The notes beneath the pieces are model-generated. The model was not told the DNA's origin, made no database searches, and saw nothing but the letters and a program-made list of their open reading frames with translations. From contig JARYHS010013630.1 of the NCBI GenBank assembly GCA_031002005.1, positions 238,149,539-238,213,538 on the forward strand: 64,000 bases of DNA. Reading direction: 5' to 3'. This document shows positions 24,703 through 35,359 of the stretch, piece after piece. The translations under genes and the position numbers were made by a program. Every line of letters starts with the position of its first letter. The first letter of the stretch is position 1. This DNA is from Vandiemenella viatica (taxonomy: Eukaryota; Arthropoda; Insecta; Orthoptera; Morabidae).

Positions 24703-24929
24703 CCGGCCTCGGTAGCGTAGGGGCTAGAGTGCTAGCTCCGCGTACCGAAGGTCGCCGGTTCGAGTCCGGCCGTGGGCATGGGTGTTTAGTGTTGTAGTGT
24801 TGTGTCTGTGAATGTCTTGTGTTGTTGTAGTGTCCTTGTGTCAATACTTGATAGCAACAAATCACATTGAGCTGGCTGTATGGCCCAGTAGCCGAATGCC
24901 ACTAAAAAAAAAAAAAAAAAAAAAAAAAA
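24703..24929 (+). mobile_element. tRNA-derived SINE with poly-A tail
   Basis: Head with GGCCTCGGTAGCGTAGGGGC (A-box-like) and GGTTCGAGTCC (B box), a TG-rich body, then a 28-bp A-run. It lies inside the split FLYWCH finger. It is not a functional tRNA gene because the acceptor and anticodon arms do not pair as a cloverleaf and a SINE body follows. No clear target duplication was found. Confidence 0.8.
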
Positions 24930-24962
24930 TAGATAATCAGGGAAGAATTTTTCTTGGAATTC

Positions 24963-25020
24963 TCTACTGCATGTAGGCGAGGGAGGTTGGTTATACCTAC
25001 CCTCGCCTACATGCGGTAGA
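24963..25020. repeat. 58-bp near-perfect hairpin
   Basis: Arms TCTACTGCATGTAGGCGAGG... and the reversed partner TCTACCGCATGTAGGCGAGG... pair over about 25 bp with one mismatch and one bulge, around a 7-base loop (TGGTTAT). Confidence 0.85.
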
Positions 25021-25759
25021 GCGCTTTTGCCACATAAACGTCTCAAACGTTTTTGTCCCGACTCGGAAAATTCGTAGAAGTGCAAATGAAAATAATTAAG
25101 TATGATATACTCTTAAAGGGGCGCACAGACAATTGCCTTGGTTGCCAACCCTGTTGTGAATTTCTTTACCAACATTTACCACAGAGAAAACGAAATATTA
25201 TCAACAAAGTTGAAATATCACTTCCGTCGATGTATCTTACCTTGTGACCACACGCTTGGCACTTGCCACAAACTCCAAGCCTCTACAAACGCTTGGTTAA
25301 TTTAGGGGAGCCAAACATCGTCATCCACACGCTTGCTAGTGCGCTTGTATGTTCTGAAGAAGCAAGTATAACGGACGTCGAGGTTGTGTTGGCTATAACT
25401 TTTGGCTAACCTATTTAAAAAAAAACAAGAAAGACTGCAAAAAAGATCGTGGATGTTAAAAATCCATAGAAACCGTACTAGGTAATTATTATAATTTCAT
25501 TCATGTAACTATGATTACTACGTAGCTTCATGTATGTATTTAATTTAATATAAGTATGTCGGATGAGCTAGGCTAACTCTGAATATTCGATGAATGAAAT
25601 TTCATCTACGATTTCTAAAGAAAATACAGACTTCCGAGACACTATATAAGCTAAATTAATAAATATACACCTGAGCCATAGCAAACAGAATCTTATTTTT
25701 TTCTTTAAATGTTCACGAAATGTGACTAAGAATTTCTCTATCTCCATGACAGATTTATT

Positions 25760-26640
25760 TAAAACTTTACTAAGACGGATGTGAGAAAAGGTTGTAGTCT
25801 ATCCCCGTTAATATTCAACTTGTATGTAGAACAAGCAATGAAGAAAGTCAAAGAAAAATTTCCATGTGGCATAAGTTTTCAGAGAGAAAAAATCAGTATG
25901 CTACGATTTGCTGGCGACATTGTCTTGTTAGCAGAGAGGGATGAGGATATTGAGAAGTTACTGAATGGCGTGAACAAAATACTGAAAGAAGATTTTGGAC
26001 TGAATATAAATCAAAGCAAGACAAAACTGATTAAATATAGCAAAATGATACCAATCACAGTAGATTAAATGTAAAAATAGGATCGCATGCAATAGGAGAA
26101 GTAAGTGAGTTTTGTTACTTGGGCAGCAAAATTACAACCGATGGCCGAAGTAGGAATGATGTTAAAAGCAGAATAGCACTAGCAAAAAGAGCCTTCATGA
26201 AAAAGAGAAATCTTTTAGTTTCAAATATAGTTATTGGAATTAGAAAGAACTTTTTAAAACTCTTTTTGTGGAGCACAGCACTTTATGGTAGTGAAACATG
26301 GACTTTAGGAATACCGGAAATAAAGAAAATTGAAGCATTTGAAATGTGGTGCTACAGAAGAATGCTGAAAATTAAGTGGACAGACAAAGTAAGAAATGAA
26401 CGAATTTTGGAAATGATGGGTGAGAAAAGAAGTTTATGGAAGAAGCTTACAGAAAGAAGAGACAGGCTGGTAGGTTATATTTTGAGACATGCTGGATTGG
26501 TTAATTTGCTGGTGGTGAGAACAGTCGAAGGTAAGAGGACGTGGGTTGTAAGGTGTTTGTAGAAATGAAGAGGTTAGCACAGGATAGGAAGAGATGAAGG
26601 ATTGAATCAAACCAGTCGAAAGACTGACGACAGCAAAAAG
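25760..26640 (+). pseudogene. RTE-like LINE reverse transcriptase 3' fragment
   Basis: Segment 25781-26068 carries the RT palm (RKGCSLSPLIFNLYVEQAMK, then MLRFAGDIVLLAE). The catalytic FADD has become FAGD, losing an aspartate. After a frame change, 26119-26562 gives the thumb and C-terminal region common in insect endonuclease-RT elements (YLGSKITTDGRSRNDVKSR, WSTALYGSETWTLG, EMWCYRRMLKIKWTDKVRNE, RDRLVGYILRH). The tail, CCAGTCGAAAGACTGACGAC near 26613, marks the 3' end. It is 5'-truncated, the usual fate of LINE copies. The clade call (RTE or a close relative) is by style only. Confidence 0.82.
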
Positions 26641-27147
26641 ACTACTCCAAGCAACAGCTACCTTTTTTTTATGGTCTGTATTCTTCTGGTGCCAAATGCA
26701 AGGATCTACTTGGTAGCATTCGGGAAATTTTAAAATATCCTTGTTGGGCCATTATTAATTTTCCCTGCAGGGCTTGTATCTCAACAAACAGGAACTCATG
26801 TCTGTCCGCCGTCAGAGCACAACCGATACTAATTCCGCACAAACGTGTAGACACTTCGCCAGCGCTTGCCGCAAACTTCCTTTGATTTGTGTCAAAAAAC
26901 CGACACTTGATCGGATCAGCCACAAGTGCTAGCAAGTCTACTCTAGCCAAGCCAAACGCTCTATCCACTCGTTTCAGTTTGTGACAGTTTGAAGAGGTTT
27001 GGCAAGCGTGTGGTTTCTGTTGCTGCATTTTATTATTTTGTATGGCTATTTTTAAGTAATTTTGTTATAGTACAGCGTCGTTAATGAAAACTAAGTGTGA
27101 GGCATTTCAGTTTTTAGTTTTAATAAAGTTGTGTGAAGAAGAAGTTA
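26641..27147. other. No recognised gene
   Basis: A 119-aa minus frame (26669-27028) has no domain I recognise. Confidence 0.4.
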
Positions 27148-27673
27148 TGAGATCCCACATCATCAGACATTTAAATAATCATATTAGTAATAATAGTAAT
27201 AATTTTACGAATTATGTAATATATGAATGGATTTATTTTTACAAGGTCGTACAGTATAGTAGTATGTGAAAATGGGTAAATTTAAGATTTTATAATATTT
27301 TTTGTTATGTTGAAGTTGGCAGGCTGTAATGGTGTTGTTCTGTTTTTAAGCCAAGGAGAAGCAGATGTTGGATATATGTGAGATTTTATGTTGTATCAAC
27401 GAGAACTGTAAATATTTGAAATAATTAAGTTGTGTTAATAAATAGTAGTTGTTATAAAACAACAAATACTTTGATTTTAAAGAGAAGAGTAGGTATAACT
27501 AAATTTAATATGTGATGTGATAGCAGAAAAACGTGTGAGACGATATCCTGGGGCCACACATATCGTCCGGAACGTGCTATCGATTATAGATCAGATTGCA
27601 AAAGAACCTGGAACTATTGGTAAGACCAAACAGGAGTTCTTAAATTATCGACATACAAAGAGTATACCTCGCA
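27148..27673 (+). repeat. Left LTR
   Basis: Near-identical to 32706-33223, with a handful of substitutions and small indels (for example TTGTTCTG versus TTCTG near 27335, and TATCGTCCGG versus TATCCGG near 27560). An AATAAA at 27440-27445 could serve polyadenylation. Confidence 0.9.
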
Positions 27674-28555
27674 GAAATGGCGAGACCATGGAGGAAATGG
27701 GCGACCTGCCAGGATTCATGTTTGAAAGTAGAGGAGACCTCGCAAAAATGGCGACCCTGTAATCCAGGTTATTGAGGTGTAAATTAACACACTGTTTTTT
27801 ACGGATTGTGGAACATTAAGCAGTCGGAGTTCATCCGTGCAGAAGAAGACATCGCGGGAATTGGCTAGTACATGAACAATATATTTTATGGGACGGGATA
27901 ACAGTTCACCAAAATAACGGCGGCAGAGATAATAACTTTGTAATTTTTTGTTCGGAAAATTTCTTACGATAAAGGTGAAAAGTGACTGAACATTGAATAG
28001 TAAGCAGCTAAATTAAAAATAAAATTGCTTAAAACAGTAAGAAAAAAAAGTAATAAGAAATCAAATTAGCTAACGTAAAAGTTATTGAAACTGTCGGCAA
28101 GCACGTGATTGTAATACAAAGCATTTGTAAGTAGTTAAAAGCTGTTTAAGTTAGTAATTAATACTGTGATGGCCTTTAGTTAAGTAAATAAAGATAATTG
28201 ACATCATTTAAAAGGAGGGATTTAAGCATATTGAGTATCTGATAAGCAATTTGTATATATGTGTATATCTATTATTTTTGCAAGTTTTCAGTACTGCTAT
28301 ATTGAGACTGTTATTGAATGCATGTCGCAGCATAACAATCAAAGAGTGGTACAGTAAGTAATTTCTGGTTGAGTTTCTGAGCTCATTTGTATTTTTTTTT
28401 TTTTTTAGCAGCATTGAATAAATACTGCGTTGTAAGATTTTGTGTCAAAATTTCAAATGTTGTATCGTCGTTTTGCTTTGGCGGGATTATATTGAGTAGC
28501 GTAGTAATTTGCGAGAATTTTTTTTGTTATTTTGTATAGTTAATTCATCATCATA
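27674..28555 (+). other. LTR-element leader
   Basis: Starts just after the LTR with a candidate primer-binding site near 27678 (TGGCGAGACCATGG). ATGGCGA-type words also recur at 27722-27760. No ORF of note. Confidence 0.4.
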
Positions 28556-29637
28556 ATGGAAGGACAGTGCGGGGAAGTAGTTAAAATGGATACTGAAATG
28601 CTTTCTGGTGGGGAAATGAGTGAAAATTCCAATGGGAGAAATGAAAGTTCCGGGATAGTTACCATCGATCAAGATATGGGAGAAAGTGGAGTCAGTCAGT
28701 TGGTCAGAGATAGTGTTAGAGTAAACGCCAGAGGTGGCGATATCTGTTATATCGAGGTCAGAGATAGCATTGCAACTGTTTCGTCTATACCGGTGACAGT
28801 CAGACTAATATTCGAGAGAAAGAAATGGGGAATGAACAAAATGAAGCTCACACACAGAAAGGGAGCGAATTTTCGATGCTATTTGCCTTAATGGAAGAAA
28901 TGGGAAGGAAGATAACAGAAAATTTTAAATCAAGTGAACAGAAAGCAGAAGAAATGGGAAAGAAAATAACAGAAAATTTTAAATCAAGTGAACAGAAAAT
29001 TACCGAGGAGATGAGAACGATGAGACAGGGTATTATGTTAAAAATGGACGAACGTATTCAGCAAGTGGAGGATAGATGCAGCCAGAAGATGGAGAATTTA
29101 CAACAGATATTGAAAGAAGACGTAAAAACAAGTATTGAAACGGAAGTAGCAATGGTCTACGAATACGTTGAAAGGCAAGAAGAGGCTAATCGACAGGGTA
29201 TAACTTGTCTAGTGCAACGAAAAGTTGAAGAAGAAGTGAAGAAAAATTATGGAGTGGTACAGGAAGAGCAGGAAGTCATGAAAGGAGAAAATAAAATTAT
29301 TTATGAAAACCAGAAAGATTGTGTGAAGAGTATTGAACAGTTGAAAGAGAAGACTGAAACGGCAACAAAAAGGATTTCAAGACTAGGCGATAGGTTAATG
29401 GTCATGGATAAGGAATGCAAAGAAGTGACATGTAAAATTGCAGAAGTAGATAGCCAGATGAATATTGTCAACGAAGATGTACGAGAAGAGGTAGCCCAGC
29501 TGAACCAGAGGGTTGAGGAGGTAGAACGGCGAGGTGTTGCTACGCTGGGTGGAGGCAACATTATCACCAGCCATTTTAAATTACCAGAAGTGAAGTTTGA
29601 TCCTGAAAAAGGTGTGCACGCAGTGGAATTTGTCTGA
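28556..29637 (+). CDS. Gag-like protein, N-terminal and coiled-coil part
   Basis: Two overlapping frames: 28556-28891 (111 aa, starting MEGQCGEVVKMDTEML) and 28825-29637 (270 aa). The second is a long coiled coil rich in E, K and Q, with a duplicated unit EMGKKITENFKSSEQK at about residues 25-60. It ends in a conserved-looking block (HFKLPEVKFDPEKGVHAVEF) that leads into the capsid-like segment after a stop at 29635-29637. The overlap in different frames suggests a frameshift between them. Function inferred: structural gag of the LTR element. Confidence 0.6.
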
Positions 29638-30365
29638 GTGTATAAAAGTGGATTGCCGCGTGAATGGTCGGATACCGATAAAATAAGATACGTCAAAAGC
29701 ATGATGCGAGGAGATGCATTTGCGTGGAGTTGTGAGAATGATGAAGATTGTGAAGTTTATGAAGAATTTTTGCAATTATTTCTGAGAAAATATTGGTCAT
29801 CAAGAAAACAAAGGAGAGTAAAGAGAGATTTCTGGAACTGCCGTTACTATAGCAGGCGAGATGGGAGTATGAAAAATTTCTGCTGAAGAAGTGATGAAAG
29901 AGCTTCGTTACCTGGACCAGACGATAGAGGACGATGAAAAGGTTGAAGTTTTGTTACAGAAATTGCCCAGACCTAGTGCAGGAGAAGTTGATAGTAAATC
30001 AATGGAGTAATGTAGAAAATTTTCTGGAAGCTGTTGAGAGATTCGATCGGTGGAGTAATATTAATAAACATGAGACAAGGGACGAAAGAAGAAACGACTT
30101 TCGAAACAATAATAGGTCAAATCAGATGCCACCACGGGAAAATTTTGCAAGAGATAGAGGACGTGCTTTTGGATACAACAGAGAGGAACAGTTCAATGGT
30201 AACTCCGGTAGAAATACAAGGAGGGAATATGAGGACCGACGGCAAAATCACCAATGGGGGCATCACAACAATGTTTCGATGGACAGAAAGGAAGAAGGAA
30301 GGCATCATGATTCAGAAAGAGCGATGGGAAACTCGGTGCCGCAACTGGGACGGTCCGAACAGTAG
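29638..30365 (+). pseudogene. Gag capsid-like segment with frame breaks
   Basis: Segment 29638-29886 encodes SGLPREWSDTDKIRYVKSMM and FAWSCENDEDCEVYEEFLQL, ending in KRDFWNCRYYSRRDGSMKNF, a gag pattern seen in arthropod LTR elements. A stop, then a frame change near 29886, separates it from 29934-30365 (QEKLIVNQWSNVENFLEAVE, FDRWSNINKHE), which ends in an Arg/Asn-rich basic tail (RDERRNDFRNNNRSN) suited to nucleic-acid binding. No CCHC knuckle is visible. Dead or read through only by recoding. Confidence 0.6.
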
Positions 30366-30767
30366 CGGGAATAATAGGAACAGGACCAATGAAACAGAAA
30401 AGCATGACCTATCTGAAGGACGATGACATTAACAATGGAATAGAGACTGTACAGAAGGAGACCGATGAAAATTATATGCAGAGTATGAGCCGCAATATGC
30501 TAATGCTTTCTGGTGAAGAATCAATTGTCAGAAAGGATGCGCAAAATTTTACAAAAGAAGAACCACTCAGATGGTGGGAATGCCTTAAGTCTATAGATGA
30601 AGAGGAATCACAGATTGTTCCGAAGGAGTTGTGAATATAGTTGGCAGGAAGGAGAAGTTGGACGGTTGGCTAAAATTAACGTGGAGGACGACGACAACCA
30701 AGGGAAGTGTCGTGAGAAGATGGAAAATTATGCTGAAGAGGAAAGCATGTTAACAGATGAGCTTATA

Positions 30768-31620
30768 CAGGACGTTCGCCGGAAACGCTACCCTCCCAGT
30801 CTGTTGCCGTCGGCAACTTGCTCGGTCAGTGGGGCCAGCAGTTTCCGCCAACCGGCACCGTGAATCACCGCACTGTTTAACACCTCCGCTGCCCCAACAG
30901 TGCATTGCAGTGACCCTTACATTGTTAAGAACGGTTTCTTTGCATTGTAGATAGTTTGTGACTTCAGTCTCTTATTAATCAGTGTTGTGAATAAACGTTT
31001 CTTTGCGGTTTGGCTGGTTTGGGGCTTCATACTCTTATTAATCTGTACCGTGTTTGAGTGTGAGTAAAATTATGGTACGTTACAGTTTGCAACAAAGAAT
31101 ATTTCTCTACGATACATATGTGAAGAAGAAGTCGTTTAAAAAGTGTCGCAGTAAATTTCGTCGAGAATTTCCTGGCGCTTTACTGCCAGCTAAATCAACA
31201 ATTCTGCGTCTGGTTAAAAAAGTAAGAGAAACGGGTTCATTTTTTAACAAAAAGAGACTGTCGGTCAACCGTATTCTCACAGAGGAGAAAATTAACGATA
31301 TCGCTTTTCGACTAGAACAGTCACCCAAAAAATCATTAAGTCAGTTAGGGCAGCGTGTGTCTCGAAATATGTTCAGAAGATGTGAAATGTGCATTACACA
31401 AGAGGGTCAACTCTTCCAGCATCTTTTATAAGGTAAGCTAATGAATTACGTCACATTTAAATGCTTAGCACACAAGTTTATGAAGTTTATGAAGCGTAAT
31501 TATTATGAAATAGTCCGCGGCCGACGGTCGAACAATGCCGGAAACTGAGCGCTCGCTCGCCGGGAGCAGTTTCTTCCTTGTAGCGCTAACAGTGGGTTGC
31601 GTTTCCCGGCGAACGCCCTG
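30768..31620 (+). mobile_element. Short mariner-like element with DUF4817-type ORF
   Basis: The ends CAGGACGTTCGCCGGAAACG and, reversed, CAGGGCGTTCGCCGGGAAAC are inverted and flanked by TA on both sides (30766-30767, 31621-31622). The 853-bp element holds one ORF at its centre and no DDD/E catalytic domain. Confidence 0.85.
31054..31431 (+). CDS. HTH (DUF4817-like) N-terminal transposase fragment
   Basis: A 125-aa frame; the likely start is the second ATG at 31072 (MVRYSLQQRIFLYDTYVKK). Residues from about 25 to 80 look like the helix-turn-helix DUF4817 region found in front of insect mariner-type transposases (KCRSKFRREFPGALLPAKST, VRETGSFFNKKR). They are followed by ILTEEKINDIAFRLEQSPKK, the second DNA-binding helix set. 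It ends before any catalytic domain. It could bind element ends without cutting, but this is inference. Confidence 0.65.
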   Translation: MSVSKIMVRYSLQQRIFLYDTYVKKKSFKKCRSKFRREFPGALLPAKSTILRLVKKVRETGSFFNKKRLSVNRILTEEKINDIAFRLEQSPKKSLSQLGQRVSRNMFRRCEMCITQEGQLFQHLL

Positions 31621-32289
31621 TACCAAGAGGAATTGAAGAATTTGAGAGTTTGTCAGAAGATAGCTATGGCTCTGATGACAGTGAAGAAGGGGAGAATTTG
31701 AATTTGTGCAGGGATGAAGATAATAGTAACTCAAACGACGACGAATGTGAAGAAGAAAAAAATGGACTATTAGGAAATGGTGAAGATGAAGGAATAAGAT
31801 TTTTTATTGTGAGAAAATACCGCGGTATTAATGAAGAAGAAAATGTAGTGCCAGAGGGGGCAGATATGCAAGTTTTAGATAATAAGTTACATGGTATGAG
31901 TTCAACGGTGAAAGATGAAGAATCTGAGGTATTAAATTCTTTGTTTGATCACGAGGAAGAAGGAGTAGAGAGAATGAAAGGAAATAATGGTGATGAATGG
32001 AGTACAGAAGATAGCCACCGTAATAACAGAAATAAGTATTTACGCCAGTTATATCTAAGCGATGGAAGTAGAATGGAGTTATTAGAATGGTCTTGTGGAG
32101 AAGGTGAAAAGGACTTATTGCAAGAAGAAATTTCAAAAGATTGGAAGAAAAGAAAGAAAGAAAAAAACAACGTTATTGGGGCATAACATTGAGCTGACAA
32201 AATATGATGAAAGAGAAAAAAAAAAAGATGAAAGAAGGTAAAGGCATGATCGAGGACGAAAACCCCTTGAATTTAGTCTGATCTGGTTT

Positions 32290-32470
32290 TGGTAAAGACG
32301 CAAGAGCGATCAAGTCAAATAAACTCGGAAATAAGAAAGTTCTTCGACATTTATCATGGGCCATTTAGGGTAGACGGGAAGCCACATAAAAATGTATGTT
32401 GGTTAGTTTATCCTAAATCGGAAAGAAAATTTGGGCTACGTAATGTAGCAGATCATAAATTGTAGAAAGT
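32290..32470 (+). pseudogene. C-terminal scrap of Gypsy-type pol (integrase tail)
   Basis: Near 32340-32465 the plus strand encodes FFDIYHGPFRVDGKPHKNVC then WLVYPKSERKFGLRNVADHK, the pattern at the end of Gypsy integrases (a ...GPYRV...LYNV-type tail). Nothing else of protease, RT, RNase H or integrase is present, so an internal deletion joined gag to the pol end. Confidence 0.6.
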
Positions 32471-32705
32471 CAGAGATGATAAAGGTGAAATGATGAGTAG
32501 TTGTGTAAATAAGTGAACAATAAATTGATAATATGACAGTGACGATGAGTTGATTTTGATGTGTGTGAGGAGACAAATGTGAACTCAAAAGATTGTAAAC
32601 AGTTTGTGTAAAGGAGACATGTCTGATGATCGTGTTGTACTTTACAACAAATAATCAACTTTTTAATAAAAAATGTGCTGATTTATTGTAAAGTGGGGGC
32701 ATGTA

Positions 32706-33223
32706 TGAGATCCCACATCATCAGACATTTAAATAATAATATTAATAATAATAGTAATAATTTTACGAATTATGTAATATATGAATGGATTTATTTTTAC
32801 AAGGTCCTACAGTATAGTAGTATGTGAAAATGCGTAAATTTAAGTTTTTATAATATTTTTTTGTTATGTTGAAGTTGGCAGGCTGTAATGGTGTTCTGTT
32901 TTTTAGCCAAGGAGAAGCAGATGTTGGACATATGTGAGATTTTATGTTGTATCAACGAGAACTGTAAATATTTGAATTAATTAAGTTGTGTTAATAAATA
33001 GTAGTTGTTATAAAACAAATACTTTGATTTTAAAGAGAATAGTAGGTATAACTAAATTTAATATGTGAGGTGATAGCAGAAAAACGTGTGAGACGATATC
33101 CTGGGGCCACACATATCCGGAACGTGCTATCGATTATAGATCAGATTGCAAAAGAACCTGGAACTATTGGTAAGACCAAACAGGATTTCTTAAATTATCG
33201 ACGTACAAAGAGGATACCTCGCA
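32706..33223 (+). repeat. Right LTR
   Basis: Partner of 27148-27673. Preceded by the polypurine tract AAAGTGGGGGCATG (32691-32704). Confidence 0.9.
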
Positions 33224-33292
33224 AGGTGCATACTGCTGTTCACATGAGGCGACCTTTGGAGCGGCGGTCACGGGGCGGTCCTCCACCGACAT

Positions 33293-33550
33293 GTGGACCG
33301 TCGATATGACGCGTATAGCTCAATTCTTTGTGAAACAATGGATACTGAAGACGAGTGTGAAATGCTTCTGTGGTTACTGTACCGATGGTGGAAAAGGGGG
33401 GGGGGGAGACTGCCGATATCACTGCTTCTGAATCAATTTAATTCATTGTACCCTAGTGAACTGAAAAATATGAGAACGATGTTCATAAAAAATATGATTG
33501 CCACATTGTTTGGAATCAATCAGACACTGAAGCTGTATTTTTTTGTTTAA
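33293..33550 (+). pseudogene. Possible PIF/Harbinger transposase N-terminal fragment
   Basis: From the ATG at 33341 the frame reads MDTEDECEMLLWLLYRWWKR and later LLLNQFNSLYPSEL, faintly like the start of arthropod Harbinger transposases. There is no DDE domain after it, and a poly-G run (33397-33408) disturbs the frame. Weak call. Confidence 0.3.
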
Positions 33551-34159
33551 AAGTACAAACTAAGATAAAAGATCGAGTTTCTGTGCTGGATCGATAGAAA
33601 AAGATTAAATTTCAAAATCAAAAAATTGTTATTAAAAGAATATGAAATCGGGAAACAATTATAAGAAAAGCTGGGATTGTATGGCAGACAGACGATGTCA
33701 GTTTCATCTGAATTTGATGGCGAATATGCGAAACTCTGCTTTCAGTAACGAGTGCAATAAAATATTTCATTCACCGACCTATTTAGGACGTAACGACAGG
33801 TGAGATTAGATTAGAGAAATAAGATGCCATATTGATGCTTATATGTAATCTTTCTTTCTTTGGGACATTCGAGATTGGAATCCCCAGAGTTAGTTTTGGT
33901 GCAAAGCACCCTCCGCCAACCACAAAATTTGTGGATTGCAGAGTAGGATGTAGATAAGTAAAAAATGAAAAATTTGAATTTTTATTATTTATTTAATGAA
34001 ATTGTATATTACGTGTTTTTAAATTTTATCACTAAAGTGTAATGATACAAAAAGGGAAAAAATCTCCATTTCTGACGCATTTTCTTCTCGAATTCAAAAC
34101 AGACGAGGCGGCGCAGGGTGTAAGTCGCGGGGAAACCATGTGCCGCGCGCGTAAGTAAA

Positions 34160-35357
34160 CTATGTGGATCTATTTTGGCCTCTCTTGAACTCCGTACTCC
34201 CCCCACCCTTCACGTAGCCCGATGTGGCTTTTGCCTCGACACTCTCCCTCCCCCGCCTTGTCTCACAAAAATAGCAGAAATTACCTCGAAAACAAGGAAA
34301 ACTGTGCAATATCCTAATTTATCATCTGCTATAAGGCCTGTATGTCACAGTGAGGAATTACTGGTACCAGTGCATCCTGAGACAGTGACAGTGAAGATGA
34401 AGACAGTGGTGAAGACACAGAAAACACGGAACGAAATGTTAATGTCGACCCTACATTTCAAGCCCCATGTGAATCAAATCAGCCACACATTTTGTCTCAA
34501 GCGGACATCATTGATCTTGTTCGTGATTTAAATCTGTCGAAGCAACAGGCTGAGCTTTTAGCTTCTCGATTGAAAGAATGGAATCTTCTTTCTCGCGATA
34601 CGAAAAATACTTTTTTTCGTGACCACCATGCTGATTTTTACGAATATTTCTCCAAGAGTGGTGACTTTTTTTTTGTAATGATATTGAATCAGTTATGGAG
34701 ACTCTTGGCCATGATTTCAATGTAAATGAGTGGCGCTTGTTCAGAGATCTAGCAAACTTAGTCTGAAGGCAGTGCTTCTTCGCAATGGAAACAAATTTCC
34801 TTCAGTTCCTATACCTCATGTAGTTAATATGAAGGAGACATATGAGAATTTTAAACTGCTTCTCACTCATATCCAATATGAGAAATACAAATGGCCTATA
34901 TATGGCGACCTCAAGATGATTGCAATTCTGCTTGGCATGCAGCTGGTATACACAAAACATTGCTGCTTTCTATGCGAGTGGGATAGCAGGGACTGAAAAA
35001 AACCACTATGTTGGGAAAACATGGCCTGCTCGGAATGAGCTACTGCCTGGACAGAAGAATGTGGTAAACACTCCTCTTGTTGACCCCAAAAATGTGTATC
35101 TACCTCCGCTGCTCATTAAATTGGGTCTAGTCAAAAATTTTGTGAAAGCCATGGATTAAACATCTCAAGGATTCATGTACTTGCGAGAGATCAGTGAAGC
35201 AAAGATCAGTGAATCAAAAATAAAGGAAGGAATATTAATAGGGCCACAAATTAGAGAACTAATAGATGACGATAATTTCCTTGATGTCTTGAGTGATGTT
35301 GAAAAAGCGGCTTGGCCGCAGCAAACAAGCCTTCCAGTGTTACTTATATTCATTTAG
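34160..35357 (+). pseudogene. Decayed transposon-type gene of an unclassified arthropod family
   Basis: Fragments in shifting frames form one protein-like path: SQADIIDLVRDLNLSKQQAE and LLASRLKEWNLL (34492-34600), SLKAVLLRNGNKFPSVP (34730-34800), YKWPIYGDLKMIAILLGMQL and YTKHCCFLCEWDSRD (34890-34996), NHYVGKTWPARNELLPGQKN (35005-35060), VYLPPLLIKLGLVKNFVKAM (35095-35156) and SKIKEGILIGPQIREL (35210-35260). I recall similar proteins as repetitive, uncharacterised genes in many arthropods and cnidarians, probably of transposon origin. Two cysteine pairs in CCFLCEW suggest metal binding. At least four frame breaks, so dead. Confidence 0.5.
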
Positions 35358-35359
35358 AC

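Larger units (their letters stand above)
23440..25085 (-). pseudogene. FLYWCH-MULE transposase remnant, interrupted
   Basis: Minus strand. The first half of a FLYWCH zinc finger (FYEFSESGQKRLRR) lies at 25040-25085 and the second half (YEGYSYRKYKSKDGLTVRRC then CRGTLKTKNW) at 24600-24700, with an insertion between them. A MULE transposase domain follows (23872-24552): QDFFMDGKFKSCSKQFAQIY carries the first acidic residue, NIDFEGSAISALGEVFP the second, and CYFHMKK-type residues follow. The frame changes near 23885, after which 23570-23896 continues (LTRYYRENEEIRLHVRMCAA, WTCYGRRH). MULEs move by cut and paste. Loss of frame and the insertion make this copy dead. Confidence 0.75.
30597..32186 (+). 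pseudogene. Acidic ORF of the LTR element, split by a mariner-like insertion
   Basis: Frame 30597-30767 and frame 31623-32186 are in phase if the insertion and one TA duplicate are disregarded. The right part is strongly acidic (SDDSEEGENLNLCRDEDN, NSNDDECEEEKNGLL) and ends in a basic patch (DWKKRKKEKNN). No protease or RT motif is present, so pol has been deleted here. Function unknown. Confidence 0.5.
27148..33223 (+). mobile_element. LTR retrotransposon (Gypsy-like), pol mostly deleted
   Basis: Two direct repeats of about 520 bp (27148-27673 and 32706-33223) start TGAGATCCCACATC and end CCTCGCA. Between them are a gag-like region, an acidic ORF and only a small C-terminal scrap of pol. 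A purine-rich tract (AAAGTGGGGGC) lies just before the right LTR. The flanking 5-mers (AGTTA, AGGTG) do not match, so the target duplication is lost or a flank is rearranged. A mariner-like element (30768-31620) is inserted within it. Confidence 0.85.

Noticed and set aside
24703..24790. tRNA gene
   Set aside because: A and B boxes are present, but the sequence continues into a SINE body with a poly-A tail and does not fold as a cloverleaf.
25250..27014. Inverted CCACACGCTTG ends around the RTE fragment
   Set aside because: Only about 11-14 bp match, with no target duplication; probably chance.
26669..27028. 119-aa minus-strand frame as a gene
   Set aside because: No recognisable domain, no clear start context, and no support from neighbours.
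27143..33228. LTR element with intact target duplication
   Set aside because: The flanking 5-mers AGTTA and AGGTG differ, so no duplication is claimed.
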